From contig CAVKOU010000002.1 of assembly GCA_963658085.1 (NCBI GenBank), positions 87,057 through 151,056 of the forward strand: a DNA stretch of 64,000 bases. The letters are read 5' to 3'. Both the position numbers and the translations under genes were made by a program. Below, piece by piece: positions 42,092 to 51,136 of this stretch (its first letter is position 1; the number at the start of each line of letters is the position of its first letter). The notes under the pieces were generated by a model that had not been told where the DNA came from, made no database searches, and saw only the letters and a program-made list of their open reading frames with translations. Source of the DNA: CAKRJP01 sp963658085 (GTDB lineage: Bacteria > Bacillota > Clostridia > Lachnospirales > Lachnospiraceae).

Positions 42092-42928
42092 ATGCCTGGA
42101 ACTTTATTTTTATGTGCGACTCCCATTGGGAATCTGGAGGATATGACCTTTCGTGCTGTTCGAGTATTGAAAGAAGTGGATCTCATAGCGGCGGAAGATA
42201 CGAGAAATAGTATCAAGCTCTTGAATCATTTTGAGATCAAGACCCCCATGACCAGCTATCATGAGTACAATAAAATCGAAAAAGGACATAAGCTTGTAGA
42301 TAAGCTATTGGAGGGGATGGACATTGCCTTGATCACCGATGCGGGAACCCCGGGGATTTCCGATCCGGGAGAGGAATTGGTGAGAATGTGCCATGAAGCA
42401 GGAGTTGTCGTGACGGCGATTCCCGGAGCGGCGGCCTGTATCACAGCCCTGACGATTTCGGGATTAGGCACCAGAAGATTTGCCTTTGAGGCCTTTCTCC
42501 CTGCGGACAAGAAGGAGCGGGCGGCAGTTCTTGAGGAAATGAAAAATGAGACAAGGACCATTGTGATGTATGAGGCTCCGCATCGTTTGGTACGAAGCCT
42601 GGAGTTGCTTTTGGAAACCTTGGGAAACCGAAATGTTGCTATTTGTAGGGAACTTACAAAAAAACACGAGACGATTTACAAGACAACCTTTTCAGAAGCA
42701 TTGGAATACTACAAGGAGGAGGCTCCAAAAGGGGAGTGTGTCCTTGTGATCGAGGGGCGAAGCCGCAAGGAGATGGAAGAAGAGGCCATAGCCAAGTGGG
42801 AGAATTTAACCATTGAGGAACATATGGAACACTATTTGTCCCAGGATATGGATAAAAAATCCGCCATGAAACAGGTGGCGAAGGACCGAGGTGTTAGCAA
42901 GAGAGATATTTACCAGGCTCTTTTGTAA
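42092..42928 (+). CDS. rsmI: 16S rRNA C1402 2'-O-methyltransferase
   Basis: The 278-residue protein starts with the family's LFLCATPIGNLEDMTFRA and has AAEDTRNS, DAGTPGISDPGEEL and PGAAACITAL, forming the SAM-binding tetrapyrrole-methylase fold. It methylates C1402 in the decoding centre of 16S rRNA. The C-terminal DMDKKSAMKQVAKDRGVSKR is the short RsmI tail domain. AGGAGA precedes the ATG by about seven bases. Its nearness to holB-ricT-yabB is conserved in Firmicutes, with focA and argF now between. Confidence 0.95.
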   Translation: MPGTLFLCATPIGNLEDMTFRAVRVLKEVDLIAAEDTRNSIKLLNHFEIKTPMTSYHEYNKIEKGHKLVDKLLEGMDIALITDAGTPGISDPGEELVRMCHEAGVVVTAIPGAAACITALTISGLGTRRFAFEAFLPADKKERAAVLEEMKNETRTIVMYEAPHRLVRSLELLLETLGNRNVAICRELTKKHETIYKTTFSEALEYYKEEAPKGECVLVIEGRSRKEMEEEAIAKWENLTIEEHMEHYLSQDMDKKSAMKQVAKDRGVSKRDIYQALL

Positions 42929-42980
42929 ATATTTTGTAGAAACAAAAAGATTAGAAGGAAGCTTAGCAAGGTGAGAAGAT

Positions 42981-43658
42981 ATGAAAATTTTTAATATTTT
43001 GGGAAAAAATTCAGAAGAATATCACTCTGTGGGAAGCCGGATCGCAGAGGAGTTGGAGCGCAGAGGCTACAGCGTCGGAGTTGTATCAGAGGAAGACTAC
43101 AGAGAGTTTGTATCAAAAACGGGTAGTAATTCTTCTGAAATTGAGAGGATGCTAGACTTCTATAAGAAAGATTATCTGGTAATTAAAGGAAGGTGCAAGG
43201 TAAACTGCCCGCATGTATTGACGGCGGCAGATACCGAGGAAATTCGAGAGGGAAGAACGGACCTTACCATGGTGATCAGTGGTTCTTTTGCGGAAGAATT
43301 TATGATGCCTGCGGAATTTGAGGGTCTTCCGATTATCAATGCGTTTACATTGATCGGAGAATTGGTAGACTACCTGGAAAAAAATGTCCCGGAGCGTATG
43401 CCGAATTATCCGAAGGAACACTGTATGGCCTGCGGAACGGACTGTAGAGGATTGACAAAGCGGATCATCCGCGGAGAGGCAACCATTGATGATTGTGTTC
43501 TTCGAGGAGGCGATGTTCAGGTGATCGTAGGTGGAAAAGAGCTTACGATGGTTCCATTTGTGAAACGAATGGTGCGTAGTGTTACCACATCTGTAGTAAA
43601 AGAATTAGATGGCTACAGCGAAAATGAGGAAATTGTGATCCGTGTCCGTCCGAGATAA
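42981..43658 (+). CDS. MobB-like protein with altered P-loop and cysteine cluster
   Basis: The 225-residue protein starts like the nucleotide-binding half of MobB (IAEELERRGYSVGVV). The P-loop GxSGxGKT is replaced by LGKNSEEYHSVGS, so ATP/GTP binding as in MobB is doubtful. Its middle (DLTMVISGSFAEEFMMP, GLPIINAFTLIGELVDYL) also fits a MobB-type fold. The C-terminal part has C148, C151, C155 and C172 with GxDC-x2-L and RGEATIDDC, a layout suited to an Fe-S cluster; C72 and C76 may add ligands. I know similar cysteine extensions on MobB-like proteins of anaerobes and archaea. A role in molybdenum or tungsten cofactor insertion is possible but unproven. The ATG follows AAGGTGAG. Confidence 0.6.
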   Translation: MKIFNILGKNSEEYHSVGSRIAEELERRGYSVGVVSEEDYREFVSKTGSNSSEIERMLDFYKKDYLVIKGRCKVNCPHVLTAADTEEIREGRTDLTMVISGSFAEEFMMPAEFEGLPIINAFTLIGELVDYLEKNVPERMPNYPKEHCMACGTDCRGLTKRIIRGEATIDDCVLRGGDVQVIVGGKELTMVPFVKRMVRSVTTSVVKELDGYSENEEIVIRVRPR

Positions 43659-43720
43659 CTTCCAAGACTTGGAATTGCTTGGTGTTGATAGAAAGTCCTG
43701 AGAAAAAACGAAGGAATGAA

Positions 43721-46018
43721 ATGAACGATAAAGATAGGGAAAAAGAAGCAATAAAAGAAACAATAAAAGAAACAATGAAAGATAGAGAATATATCGTAGT
43801 AACGGATGCCTATGAAAATAATTTGAAACACGTGTCGCTAAAAATCCCGAAATATAAGTTGACCGTATTTACCGGTGTATCAGGTTCAGGAAAGTCTTCC
43901 ATGGTACTAGATACAGTGGCAGCACAATCTAGACGTGAATTGAATGATACTTTTCCGGGATTTGTGCAAAATTATTTGCCGAAATATGGCAGACCGCATG
44001 TAGGTGGCATCGAGAATCTTCCGGTAGCTATTGTGGTAGATCAGAAGAAACCTACCGCGAATCAGCGATCTACGGTGGGTACATATACGGATACTTATAC
44101 CTTATTGCGACTTTTATTTTCCAGAGTCGGAGAACCCTTTGTAGGGTATTCCGACTCCTTTTCTTTTAACCATCCGCAGGGAAAATGTGAACGGTGCGAT
44201 GGTTTGGGAGAAATCATGGAATTAGATGTCCATAAGTTAGTGGATTTTGATAAGTGTTTAAATGATCCGGGAGTGATTCATTACATCGCTTTCGAACCGG
44301 GGAAATGGCGGTGGATCCGCTATGCGAAAAGTGGATTGTTTGATCTGAATAAGAAAATAAAGGATTATTCAAAAGAGGAGTTGGAGTTATTTTTGTATTC
44401 TCCACAGATTCGATTAAAGAATCCTCCGGAAGGGTGGCCTAAAACAGCAAAATATGAGGGATTGGTCCCTAGAATGTACCGGAGCGTTTTGCGTTCGGAA
44501 GAGGGGAAATTGCATAAGGATCTCTTGGAACCTATGACTCACCAGGGCGTTTGCCCGGATTGTGAAGGAACTAGGTTGAATGAGAGGGTTCGTGCCTGCA
44601 AAATTAATGGACTGAATATCGCTCAGGTAGTTGCCCTGCCACTTCCTGATTTGATGAAATGGCTCTGGACCATAGAATCTCCCTTGGCGGAGGATATAAA
44701 GAGAACCTTATCTGCCAGGATTCAGGCTCTTATAGACATTGGATTGGATTATCTGACTTTGGACCGAGGACTTCATACCTTATCGGGTGGTGAGGCCCAA
44801 CGATGCAAGATTGCGAAATACTTAAATTCATCCTTGTCGGATCTTCTGTATATTCTGGATGAGCCTAGCGTGGGGCTTCATAGTCATGATATCCATCGGA
44901 TGCTGGCGGCAGTAAAGAAGCTTCGGGATGCAGGCAATACCGTGGTTATGGTGGAGCATCATGCGGAAATGATCTGTGCGGCCGACCATATCGTGGATAT
45001 GGGTCCGGCTCCCGGAGCTTACGGCGGTCAGGTGCTTTTTGAGGGAAGCTACGAAGAGCTGCTAAAAAGTGATACCCAAACAGGGGAATATTTGCGAAAT
45101 CGCAATTGTTCGAAAATAAAGACAGAGGTACGAAAACCTACCGGTTGGTATGAACTTAAGAATTTAACCCATCACAATCTAAAGGGGATTGATGTGAAAC
45201 TTCCAAAGGGCGTTTTGGCCGTAATTGCGGGTGTGGCAGGATCGGGAAAAAGTTCCCTGATGGAAAGTTTTTGTGTGCGATATCCGGAGGCGGTCTATAT
45301 CAGTCAGAAAAATATCGGAATCAGCTTGCGTTCCACACCGGCTACCTATCTGGGGATTGCAGATGAAATTCGAAAAATCTATGCCAAGAGGTGTAAAGTT
45401 CCTGCCAGTTTGTTTTCCTTCAATGGAAAAGGAAAGTGTCCGGTTTGCGGGGGCAAGGGCGTGATCGTGTCGGAGATGGCATTTATGGATTCTATAGAAA
45501 CTTGCTGTGAGGCTTGTGGAGGCCTTCGATATTCCAAAGAAGCCTTGGCCTATGAGGTGGACGGGATGAATATTGCGAAGGTTATGGATTTAAGTATCGA
45601 GAAGGCGATGGAATGGTTTCGTGGCACTGAGATTGAAGAAATGCTTCGCCCGTTGGTGCTGGTTGGTCTCTCTTATGTGCATTTGAATCAGGCGCTATCT
45701 ACCTTGTCCGGAGGAGAACTTCAGCGTATGAAGCTTGCCTCTTACTTAAATAGTCAGGGAGAAGTTTTTGTCTTAGATGAACCTACCGATGGTCTTCATA
45801 TGAAGGATATTCATAATATTTTAGAACTCTTCCGGAAAATGACGGAGCAGGGAAATACACTTTATCTCGTAGAACATAATCTGGAAATTTTAAAAGAGTC
45901 GGATTATGTCATTGAACTTGGACCTGGTGGTGGAAATGAAGGAGGAAGCCTTTTGTATGCAGGGGAGCCTGCAGGGTTATTGAACTGCGAGGCTTCGGTA
46001 ACAAAGAATTATTTATAA
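43721..46018 (+). CDS. Short UvrA-like ABC ATPase (UvrA2/DrrC type)
   Basis: The 765-residue protein has two ABC ATPase domains with Walker A GVSGSGKS (52-59) and AGVAGSGKSS (near 505), and signatures LSGGEAQR and LSGGELQR. UvrA-type zinc cysteines are present in CERC (C156, C159), CPDC (C278, C281) and CPVC (C573, C576). At 765 residues it lacks roughly the 150-200 residues of the UvrB-binding region of true UvrA (about 940), as do UvrA2 and the drug-resistance paralogues. It should bind DNA; a housekeeping UvrA is expected elsewhere. The start at 43721 follows AAGGA; the frame from 43679 adds 14 residues without a site. An antibiotic tolerance role is an inference from the family. Confidence 0.87.
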   Translation: MNDKDREKEAIKETIKETMKDREYIVVTDAYENNLKHVSLKIPKYKLTVFTGVSGSGKSSMVLDTVAAQSRRELNDTFPGFVQNYLPKYGRPHVGGIENLPVAIVVDQKKPTANQRSTVGTYTDTYTLLRLLFSRVGEPFVGYSDSFSFNHPQGKCERCDGLGEIMELDVHKLVDFDKCLNDPGVIHYIAFEPGKWRWIRYAKSGLFDLNKKIKDYSKEELELFLYSPQIRLKNPPEGWPKTAKYEGLVPRMYRSVLRSEEGKLHKDLLEPMTHQGVCPDCEGTRLNERVRACKINGLNIAQVVALPLPDLMKWLWTIESPLAEDIKRTLSARIQALIDIGLDYLTLDRGLHTLSGGEAQRCKIAKYLNSSLSDLLYILDEPSVGLHSHDIHRMLAAVKKLRDAGNTVVMVEHHAEMICAADHIVDMGPAPGAYGGQVLFEGSYEELLKSDTQTGEYLRNRNCSKIKTEVRKPTGWYELKNLTHHNLKGIDVKLPKGVLAVIAGVAGSGKSSLMESFCVRYPEAVYISQKNIGISLRSTPATYLGIADEIRKIYAKRCKVPASLFSFNGKGKCPVCGGKGVIVSEMAFMDSIETCCEACGGLRYSKEALAYEVDGMNIAKVMDLSIEKAMEWFRGTEIEEMLRPLVLVGLSYVHLNQALSTLSGGELQRMKLASYLNSQGEVFVLDEPTDGLHMKDIHNILELFRKMTEQGNTLYLVEHNLEILKESDYVIELGPGGGNEGGSLLYAGEPAGLLNCEASVTKNYL

Positions 46019-46074
46019 AATTCAGAGATTATCCGAGAGTAGATACTAAAAAGCTTTATAGTAAATAAAAAAGT

Positions 46075-46111
46075 GCCGCAGTATGGTTTCGAAACCATAC
46101 TGCGGCTTTTT
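46075..46111. terminator. Bidirectional terminator, 32-base perfect palindrome
   Basis: GCCGCAGTATGGTTTC is followed directly by its reverse complement, with A-rich and T-rich flanks. It separates the UvrA-like gene from convergent glgD. Confidence 0.88.
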
Positions 46112-46162
46112 AGAGGATCCCAATAGTAGGAAAAATTCAAACAAATAAAATATATATCAGAA

Positions 46163-47278
46163 TTATAATCTATCGTTTCTCTTTACATATTCCGGATGTT
46201 CTGGATCTGCAATTAATTCCTTTGCGCGGATAACGCTGGCATGCTTATCCACTACGATGTTTTCCAGGTGTACATCGTTTCCGATTATAACATCTGGAAG
46301 AACGATACTGTTTTTGATAACGGCACCCTTCTTAATCTGGCATCCACGACCGATAATAGAATTCTCTACAGTTCCTTCAATGAGGCATCCGTTAGCGATC
46401 AATGAGGAGCTTACCTTTGCGGTATCGAAATACTGAGTCGGGCAAGAATCATTGGTTCTGGTATGGATTGGCCAACTGCTAGAAAGAAGGCTTGTAGCTG
46501 TCTTGTAATCAAGAAGCTCCTGGTTTGCTGTATAGTAGCTCTTGAAGTCTGTGATAGCTCCAAAGTAACCCCGGTGAGCAACGCCGCGAACATCTAAGTC
46601 GGCGCAGGAGAGATTTACGATATCTGCCAAAGAATATACAGAAGAAATCTTCTGAGCCTGTCTGATCAGTTCAATAAACAGCGCTGTCTTCATAACATAA
46701 GTGTTCATAAAGATGTTACGGTTCTTTGCATTACCTTTGTTAGATTCAATAGAATCAACACCTTTCTGCTTATTCAGATTCAAGATGTTGCAGGAAAGAT
46801 AGGCATCCTTCGCATTATCTACGGAGTGATATAACAGGGTGATGTCTGCTCCTGACTCGATATGTGTATCTAATAATTTCTTGTAGTCCTGTGTGAAGAC
46901 CATGCACTCAGAGGAGATGATCACATATTCTTCTTTTTTGTTTTCAATATGCTCTAAGTTTTGCATAAAAGCGGCAATATCCGTATTGTAAAAATCGTGA
47001 TCTCCGCGGTTGTCAGAGAACAGGATGTGAAGCTTACCACGCTTAGAGTTTAAGTTGTAGTGACGTCCGGTTCCCAGGTGCTCTACCAATGAACGGGGAT
47101 GACTCTTTACATATACTTGAATCTGATCGATTCCACTGTTTGTCATATTGGAGATCGGGAAGTCGATACAACGATATCTTCCCATGAATGAAAATGCTCC
47201 AATTGGACGATAGGATTGAAGTCCCTCTACCCATACATTAGATCTTGCAAACGTAATTATACCAAAAGCTTTAGCCAT
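46163..47278 (-). CDS. glgD: Glucose-1-phosphate adenylyltransferase regulatory subunit GlgD
   Basis: The 371-residue protein has the ADP-glucose pyrophosphorylase fold with a C-terminal left-handed beta helix. Like other GlgD proteins it lacks the GGRGSRL nucleotide loop: it begins MAKAFGIITFARSN. It partners GlgC in Firmicutes and raises activity of the heteromer in glycogen synthesis. It begins one base after the glgC stop, so the two are translationally linked. ATG 47278 has GGGGG upstream at a usable distance; TTG 47287 is too close. The pair forms a minus-strand operon read from upstream of glgC. Confidence 0.93.
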   Translation of the reverse strand: MAKAFGIITFARSNVWVEGLQSYRPIGAFSFMGRYRCIDFPISNMTNSGIDQIQVYVKSHPRSLVEHLGTGRHYNLNSKRGKLHILFSDNRGDHDFYNTDIAAFMQNLEHIENKKEEYVIISSECMVFTQDYKKLLDTHIESGADITLLYHSVDNAKDAYLSCNILNLNKQKGVDSIESNKGNAKNRNIFMNTYVMKTALFIELIRQAQKISSVYSLADIVNLSCADLDVRGVAHRGYFGAITDFKSYYTANQELLDYKTATSLLSSSWPIHTRTNDSCPTQYFDTAKVSSSLIANGCLIEGTVENSIIGRGCQIKKGAVIKNSIVLPDVIIGNDVHLENIVVDKHASVIRAKELIADPEHPEYVKRNDRL

Positions 47279-47279
47279 C

Positions 47280-48422
47280 TTACTCAACCCCCTTTACTCG
47301 TTTCGCAACGAGCTCGATGTGCTCGCTGTCTGCGCTGCCTACTTTAGCGCCCTTCTCGATCTTGACGTTATTGGCAACCAGTGAACGGATAACGGTGGCA
47401 TCCTCTGCAACCTCTACACCCGGCATCAGCACGCTATCAATAACCTTTGCACCTTTGCCGATCTTGGCATTCGTGAATAATACGGAATGTTCAACCTGTC
47501 CCTCTACAACGCAGCCCTGTGTGATGAAAGCGCTGTTGACTGTTGCGTCGGGTCCGATGTAATGAGGTGGTTCTGTAACATCCTCTGTATAAATCTTCCA
47601 GGAAGAATCATTGAGATCTAATTCGTTGTTCTTTCCTAAAAGATCCATGTTGGCCTCCCAGAGGGAGTCGATGGTTCCTACATCCTTCCAATATCCCTGG
47701 AATTTGTATGCAAACAGAGACTTTCCGTCTCCTAACATAGAAGGGATAATATCTTTACCAAAATCATGGTTGGAAGCATCGTTCTTCATATCTGCGGTCA
47801 GATATTTACGAAGAACCTTCCAACTGAAAATGTAAATACCCATAGAAGCTAAGTTGCTTTTTGGATTTTCTGGTTTCTCTTCAAATTCAACAATCTGGCC
47901 GGTAGCAGTATCTGTATTCATAATACCAAAACGGCTAGCTTCCTTCATAGGAACTTCAATAACAGCAATCGTAGCATCTGCGCCGTTCTTCTTATGATCT
48001 TCCAGCATCTCGGAATAATCCATTTTGTAAATGTGATCTCCGGAAAGAATCAATAAATAGTCTGGGTCATAAGAGTCGATGAAGTCGATGTTCTGGGAAA
48101 TGGCATCTGCAGTTCCACGATAAACATCTAAATCCGCATCTGCTTTCTCTCTAGGTGGTAATACAAATACACCACTGTCTTTGGCATCCAGTCCCCAACG
48201 ACCACCAGCAGCCACATAGCTGTTTAACAGTACGGATTCATACTGGGTGAGAACTCCTACGATGTTGATTCCGCTGTTCGCACAGTTGCTGAGGGGAAAG
48301 TCTATGATGCGATATTTTCCCCCATATGAAACAGCGGGTTTGGCAACCTTACTGGTCAAGTCGTGTAAACGGCTTCCGCGACCGCCGGCCAATATCATTG
48401 CAAGCATATTGTTATGTTTCAT
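47280..48422 (-). CDS. glgC: Glucose-1-phosphate adenylyltransferase GlgC
   Basis: The 380-residue protein starts with the nucleotide-binding MILAGGRGSRLHDLT and has KPAVSYGGKYRIIDFPLSNC, LILSGDHIYKMDY with the catalytic aspartate, and a C-terminal beta helix (AKIGKGAKVIDSVLMPG). It makes ADP-glucose from glucose-1-phosphate and ATP, the first committed step of glycogen synthesis. The start has AGAGAGGAT upstream. No glgA or glgB is in the window. A weak promoter lies at 48456-48484 on the minus strand. It is divergent from glf. Confidence 0.95.
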   Translation of the reverse strand: MKHNNMLAMILAGGRGSRLHDLTSKVAKPAVSYGGKYRIIDFPLSNCANSGINIVGVLTQYESVLLNSYVAAGGRWGLDAKDSGVFVLPPREKADADLDVYRGTADAISQNIDFIDSYDPDYLLILSGDHIYKMDYSEMLEDHKKNGADATIAVIEVPMKEASRFGIMNTDTATGQIVEFEEKPENPKSNLASMGIYIFSWKVLRKYLTADMKNDASNHDFGKDIIPSMLGDGKSLFAYKFQGYWKDVGTIDSLWEANMDLLGKNNELDLNDSSWKIYTEDVTEPPHYIGPDATVNSAFITQGCVVEGQVEHSVLFTNAKIGKGAKVIDSVLMPGVEVAEDATVIRSLVANNVKIEKGAKVGSADSEHIELVAKRVKGVE

Positions 48423-48759
48423 ATATGGATCCTCTCTTTCAAATTACTCATATACATTATATAACACTGGAGTGAATATAACCATAGTTTTGTGCAAAAA
48501 AGTTAAAAAAATTGTGGGTAATAAAAAAAAGAAGTGCAAAATAGACAAAAAATAAGATAAAAAGATTGTTAAGAATATGAAAAAGATTAAAAAATATCAA
48601 GAATGGCGATGGGAAAACAGATTTAGAAAGATAAAACTTGCAAGGGAAAAGATCTGTTGTTATTATTTTATAGTATGAAAGGCGGTTAGACAACTGATTT
48701 TTTATGTATAAAAAGATGTTTTGTGCATCATTTCGTCGAAAGAATAGGAGAGAGAAATC
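48423..48759. other. AT-rich intergenic region between glgC and glf
   Basis: These 337 bases are very A-rich. On the minus strand TGGTTA (48484-48479) and TATAAT (48461-48456), 17 bases apart, are a plausible glgC promoter. For glf no clear -35/-10 pair was found. I see no gene, repeat or structured RNA here. Confidence 0.5.
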
Positions 48760-49878
48760 ATGAAAAAATATGATTATTTGGTAGTGGGATCGGGTTTGTA
48801 CGGAGCGGTATTTGCCCATGAAGCTAAAGCGGCAGGGAAAAGCGTTCTTGTGATTGACAAGAGGCCACAGGTGGCTGGAAATGTATATACTGAGAAGGTG
48901 GAAGGAGTGCTGGTTCACAAATATGGTGCTCACATTTTCCATACCAATAATAAAAAAGTATGGGATTACATTACGCAGTTTGCTGAATTCAATCGTTTTA
49001 CCAATTCTCCGGTGGCTAATTATCACGGAGAACTTTATTCCCTTCCTTTCAATATGTATACATTTAACAAGATGTGGGGAGTTGTAACGCCACAGGAGGC
49101 GGCGGCCAAGATCGAGGAGCAGAAAAAGGAAGCTGGAATTACAGAGCCAAAGAATTTAGAAGAGCAGGCCATTTCATTAGTGGGTAAAGATATTTACGAG
49201 AAACTGATTAAAGGTTACACAGAGAAGCAGTGGGGAAGACCTTGCGATCAACTGCCTTCTTTCATTATAAAGAGACTTCCGGTAAGACTTACCTTTGATA
49301 ACAATTACTTTAATGCTTTGTATCAGGGAATACCTATGGGAGGATACACCAAGATGGTGGAGAACCTCCTGGAGGGAATTGAAGTGCAGTTAGAAACTGA
49401 TTATCTGGCAGATAAAGATCGTTTTGATGCGATGGCAGACAAGGTGGTTTATACAGGTGCTGTAGATGCATATTTTGATTATAAGTTAGGATACTTGGAG
49501 TATCGTTCTGTTCGCTTTGAAAACGAAGTGCTTGATCAGCCGAATTTCCAGGGAAATGCAGCGGTAAATTATACCGATAGAGAAACACCTTGGACTAGAA
49601 TTATTGAACACAAATGGTTTGAGTTTGGTAAAGATGAAAATGGTGAGGATCTTCCGAAGACGGTTATCAGTAGAGAGTACAGTTCAGAATGGAAGCCGGG
49701 AGATGAGCCTTATTATCCGGTAAATGATGAGAAGAACGGTAGGCTTTATCAAGAATACAAGGCTTTGGCAGACAAGGAAGAGAATGTGATCTTTGGCGGA
49801 CGTCTGGGAGAGTATAAATATTACGATATGGATGCGGTAATAGCTTCGGCTCTTGAGCTTTGTGAGAAAGAACTGTAG
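48760..49878 (+). CDS. glf: UDP-galactopyranose mutase
   Basis: The 372-residue flavoprotein has an N-terminal FAD-binding GSGLYGAVFA (near residues 8-17), KYGAHIFHTNNKKVW, and the family stretch GYTEKQWGRPCDQLP. It converts UDP-galactopyranose to UDP-galactofuranose, needed for galactofuranose in capsule or cell-surface polysaccharides. AGGAGAGA precedes the ATG. It stands alone, with no glycosyltransferases beside it in this window, so the polymer it serves is encoded elsewhere. Confidence 0.96.
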   Translation: MKKYDYLVVGSGLYGAVFAHEAKAAGKSVLVIDKRPQVAGNVYTEKVEGVLVHKYGAHIFHTNNKKVWDYITQFAEFNRFTNSPVANYHGELYSLPFNMYTFNKMWGVVTPQEAAAKIEEQKKEAGITEPKNLEEQAISLVGKDIYEKLIKGYTEKQWGRPCDQLPSFIIKRLPVRLTFDNNYFNALYQGIPMGGYTKMVENLLEGIEVQLETDYLADKDRFDAMADKVVYTGAVDAYFDYKLGYLEYRSVRFENEVLDQPNFQGNAAVNYTDRETPWTRIIEHKWFEFGKDENGEDLPKTVISREYSSEWKPGDEPYYPVNDEKNGRLYQEYKALADKEENVIFGGRLGEYKYYDMDAVIASALELCEKEL

Positions 49879-49985
49879 ATTGGTGGATTGCAATGAACAT
49901 CGTAGACTTGTGGATTGCGTCGAACAACTGTAGATTGGCAGATTGCGTAGACTGTCGTAGTTTACAATTGAGGGTTGCTTCGTAG
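49879..49985 (+). repeat. Degenerate repeats after glf
   Basis: Variants of TGTAGATTGGCAGATTGCGTAGAC recur three to four times at spacings of about 25-35 bases. They are poorly conserved and non-coding. Confidence 0.45.
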
Positions 49986-49995
49986 TTGGCTGTAT

Positions 49996-50065
49996 AAAAA
50001 AAGACTTGCTTTTGAATCTGGGATATGATACACTGTCCTAGCGAATGGAAGTAGGTCTTTTTTTT
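49996..50065 (+). terminator. Possible glf terminator overlapping the rpmG operon promoter
   Basis: AAAAAAAGACTTGCTT (49996-50011) pairs with AAGTAGGTCTTTTTTT with two mismatches, across a 37-base loop, and a T run follows. The 5' arm contains the -35 box of the next operon. Confidence 0.5.
50006..50034 (+). promoter_or_regulatory. Promoter of rpmG-secE-nusG-rplK-rplA
   Basis: TTGCTT (50006-50011) and TACACT (50029-50034) are 17 bases apart. The leader of about 100 bases holds two mutually exclusive hairpins: TGCCT/AGGCA (50067-50082) and GGCAGTTT/AAACTGCC (50079-50097). Confidence 0.5.
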
Positions 50066-50138
50066 ATGCCTAAAAACAGGCAGTTTCGCAAACTGCCAAC
50101 GCAACAATTAATAAGACATGTAAAGCGAGGTGGAAGTT

Positions 50139-50288
50139 GTGCGTACAAGAATTACATTAGAATGTACAGAATGCAAGCAGCGTAACTACAACATGACTAA
50201 GGATAAGAAATCTCATCCTGAGCGCATGGAGACTAAGAAGTACTGTAAGTTCTGCAAGTCACACACATTGCACAAAGAGACAAAATAG
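50139..50288 (+). CDS. rpmG: 50S ribosomal protein L33
   Basis: This 49-residue protein is too short for a usual ORF cut-off. It starts at GTG 50139, eight bases after GAGG, with the L33 beginning RTRITLECTECKQRNY. The two CxxC pairs (CTEC and CKFC) mark the zinc-binding form of L33. The tail KSHTLHKETK is typical. It binds 23S rRNA near the E site. It lies directly before secE and nusG, the usual order in Firmicutes. Confidence 0.95.
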   Translation: MRTRITLECTECKQRNYNMTKDKKSHPERMETKKYCKFCKSHTLHKETK

Positions 50289-50311
50289 TCATTGCAAAAG
50301 GAGTGGATGTC

Positions 50312-50506
50312 ATGAGTGATAAGACTCAGAAGAAGAGCAGCTGGTTCAAAGGAATGGAAGCAGAGTTCAAGAAGATTATCTGGCCGGACCGTGTAACCGT
50401 TGCGAAGCAGACTGTTGCAGTTGTATCCGCATCCGTTGTGTTGGGAGCGGTAATTGCAATCGTGGATTTTGTCGCCCAATATGGAGTAGATCTGTTAGTG
50501 AAATAG
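50312..50506 (+). CDS. secE: Preprotein translocase subunit SecE
   Basis: The 64-residue protein has a basic/amphipathic N-terminal part with the conserved FKKIIWPDR and one membrane helix (VAVVSASVVLGAVIAIVDFV). It is the small essential part of the SecYEG channel, clamping SecY. ATG 50312 lies eight bases after GGAG; the GTG at 50303 overlaps that site. It is followed by nusG after 31 bases. Confidence 0.95.
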   Translation: MSDKTQKKSSWFKGMEAEFKKIIWPDRVTVAKQTVAVVSASVVLGAVIAIVDFVAQYGVDLLVK

Positions 50507-50537
50507 CTAATAGATTTCAAGCAGGAAAGGTGAGTTT

Positions 50538-51053
50538 ATGTCAGAGGCAAAATGGTATGTAGTTCATACCTATTCAGGGTATGAGAACAAGGTGAAAGCC
50601 AACATTGATAAAACCATTGAGAACCGACATCTGGAAGACCAGATCTTGGAAGTTCGTGTGCCATTGGAGGATGTTGTTGAAGTAAAGAACGGCGTTCAGA
50701 AGGTGTCACAGAAAAAGTTGTTTCCGGGATACGTACTTCTCCATATGATTATGAACGACGATACTTGGTACGTGGTTCGTAATACAAGAGGAGTTACAGG
50801 TTTTGTAGGACCGGGATCGAAGCCGGTACCACTTACAGATGCAGAGATGCTTCGTCTTGGAGTTACAAAAGAGAATATCGAAGTAGACTTCAAGGAAGGC
50901 GACAGCATTCGAGTAGTTGCCGGAGCATGGGCTGACACAGTTGGCGTGATCCAGGCAATGAACATGCAGAAGCAGACTCTTACAATTAATGTTGAGCTGT
51001 TCGGTCGCGAGACACCGGTAGAAATAAGTTTCGCAGAAGTTAAGCAGTTATAA
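50538..51053 (+). CDS. nusG: Transcription termination/antitermination protein NusG
   Basis: The 171-residue protein has the NGN domain (AKWYVVHTYSGYENKVKANI; FPGYVLLHMIM; VRNTRGVTGFVG) and a C-terminal KOW domain (GDSIRVVAGAWADTVGVIQ). It binds RNA polymerase and modulates pausing, and couples to Rho and the ribosome. AGGAAAGGTGAG upstream supports the start. It stands between secE and rplK as in most Firmicutes. Confidence 0.97.
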   Translation: MSEAKWYVVHTYSGYENKVKANIDKTIENRHLEDQILEVRVPLEDVVEVKNGVQKVSQKKLFPGYVLLHMIMNDDTWYVVRNTRGVTGFVGPGSKPVPLTDAEMLRLGVTKENIEVDFKEGDSIRVVAGAWADTVGVIQAMNMQKQTLTINVELFGRETPVEISFAEVKQL

Positions 51054-51090
51054 GAATTTTATAACAAGGATGACAACAATAATCACGTGG

Positions 51091-51130
51091 GAGGAACCCG
51101 TAGGGGCTCCGCCATCACCACAAGGAGGTA
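51091..51130 (+). other. GTGGGAGG...ACCAC leader motif before rplK
   Basis: GTGGGAGG, a short GC-rich stem (CCGTAGGGGCTCCG) and ACCACAAGGAGG precede rplK. A similar GTGGGAGG...ACCACAAGGAGG precedes rplA at 51579-51612, so both starts may sit in a common RNA fold. Confidence 0.4.
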
Positions 51131-51136
51131 ATTGAA

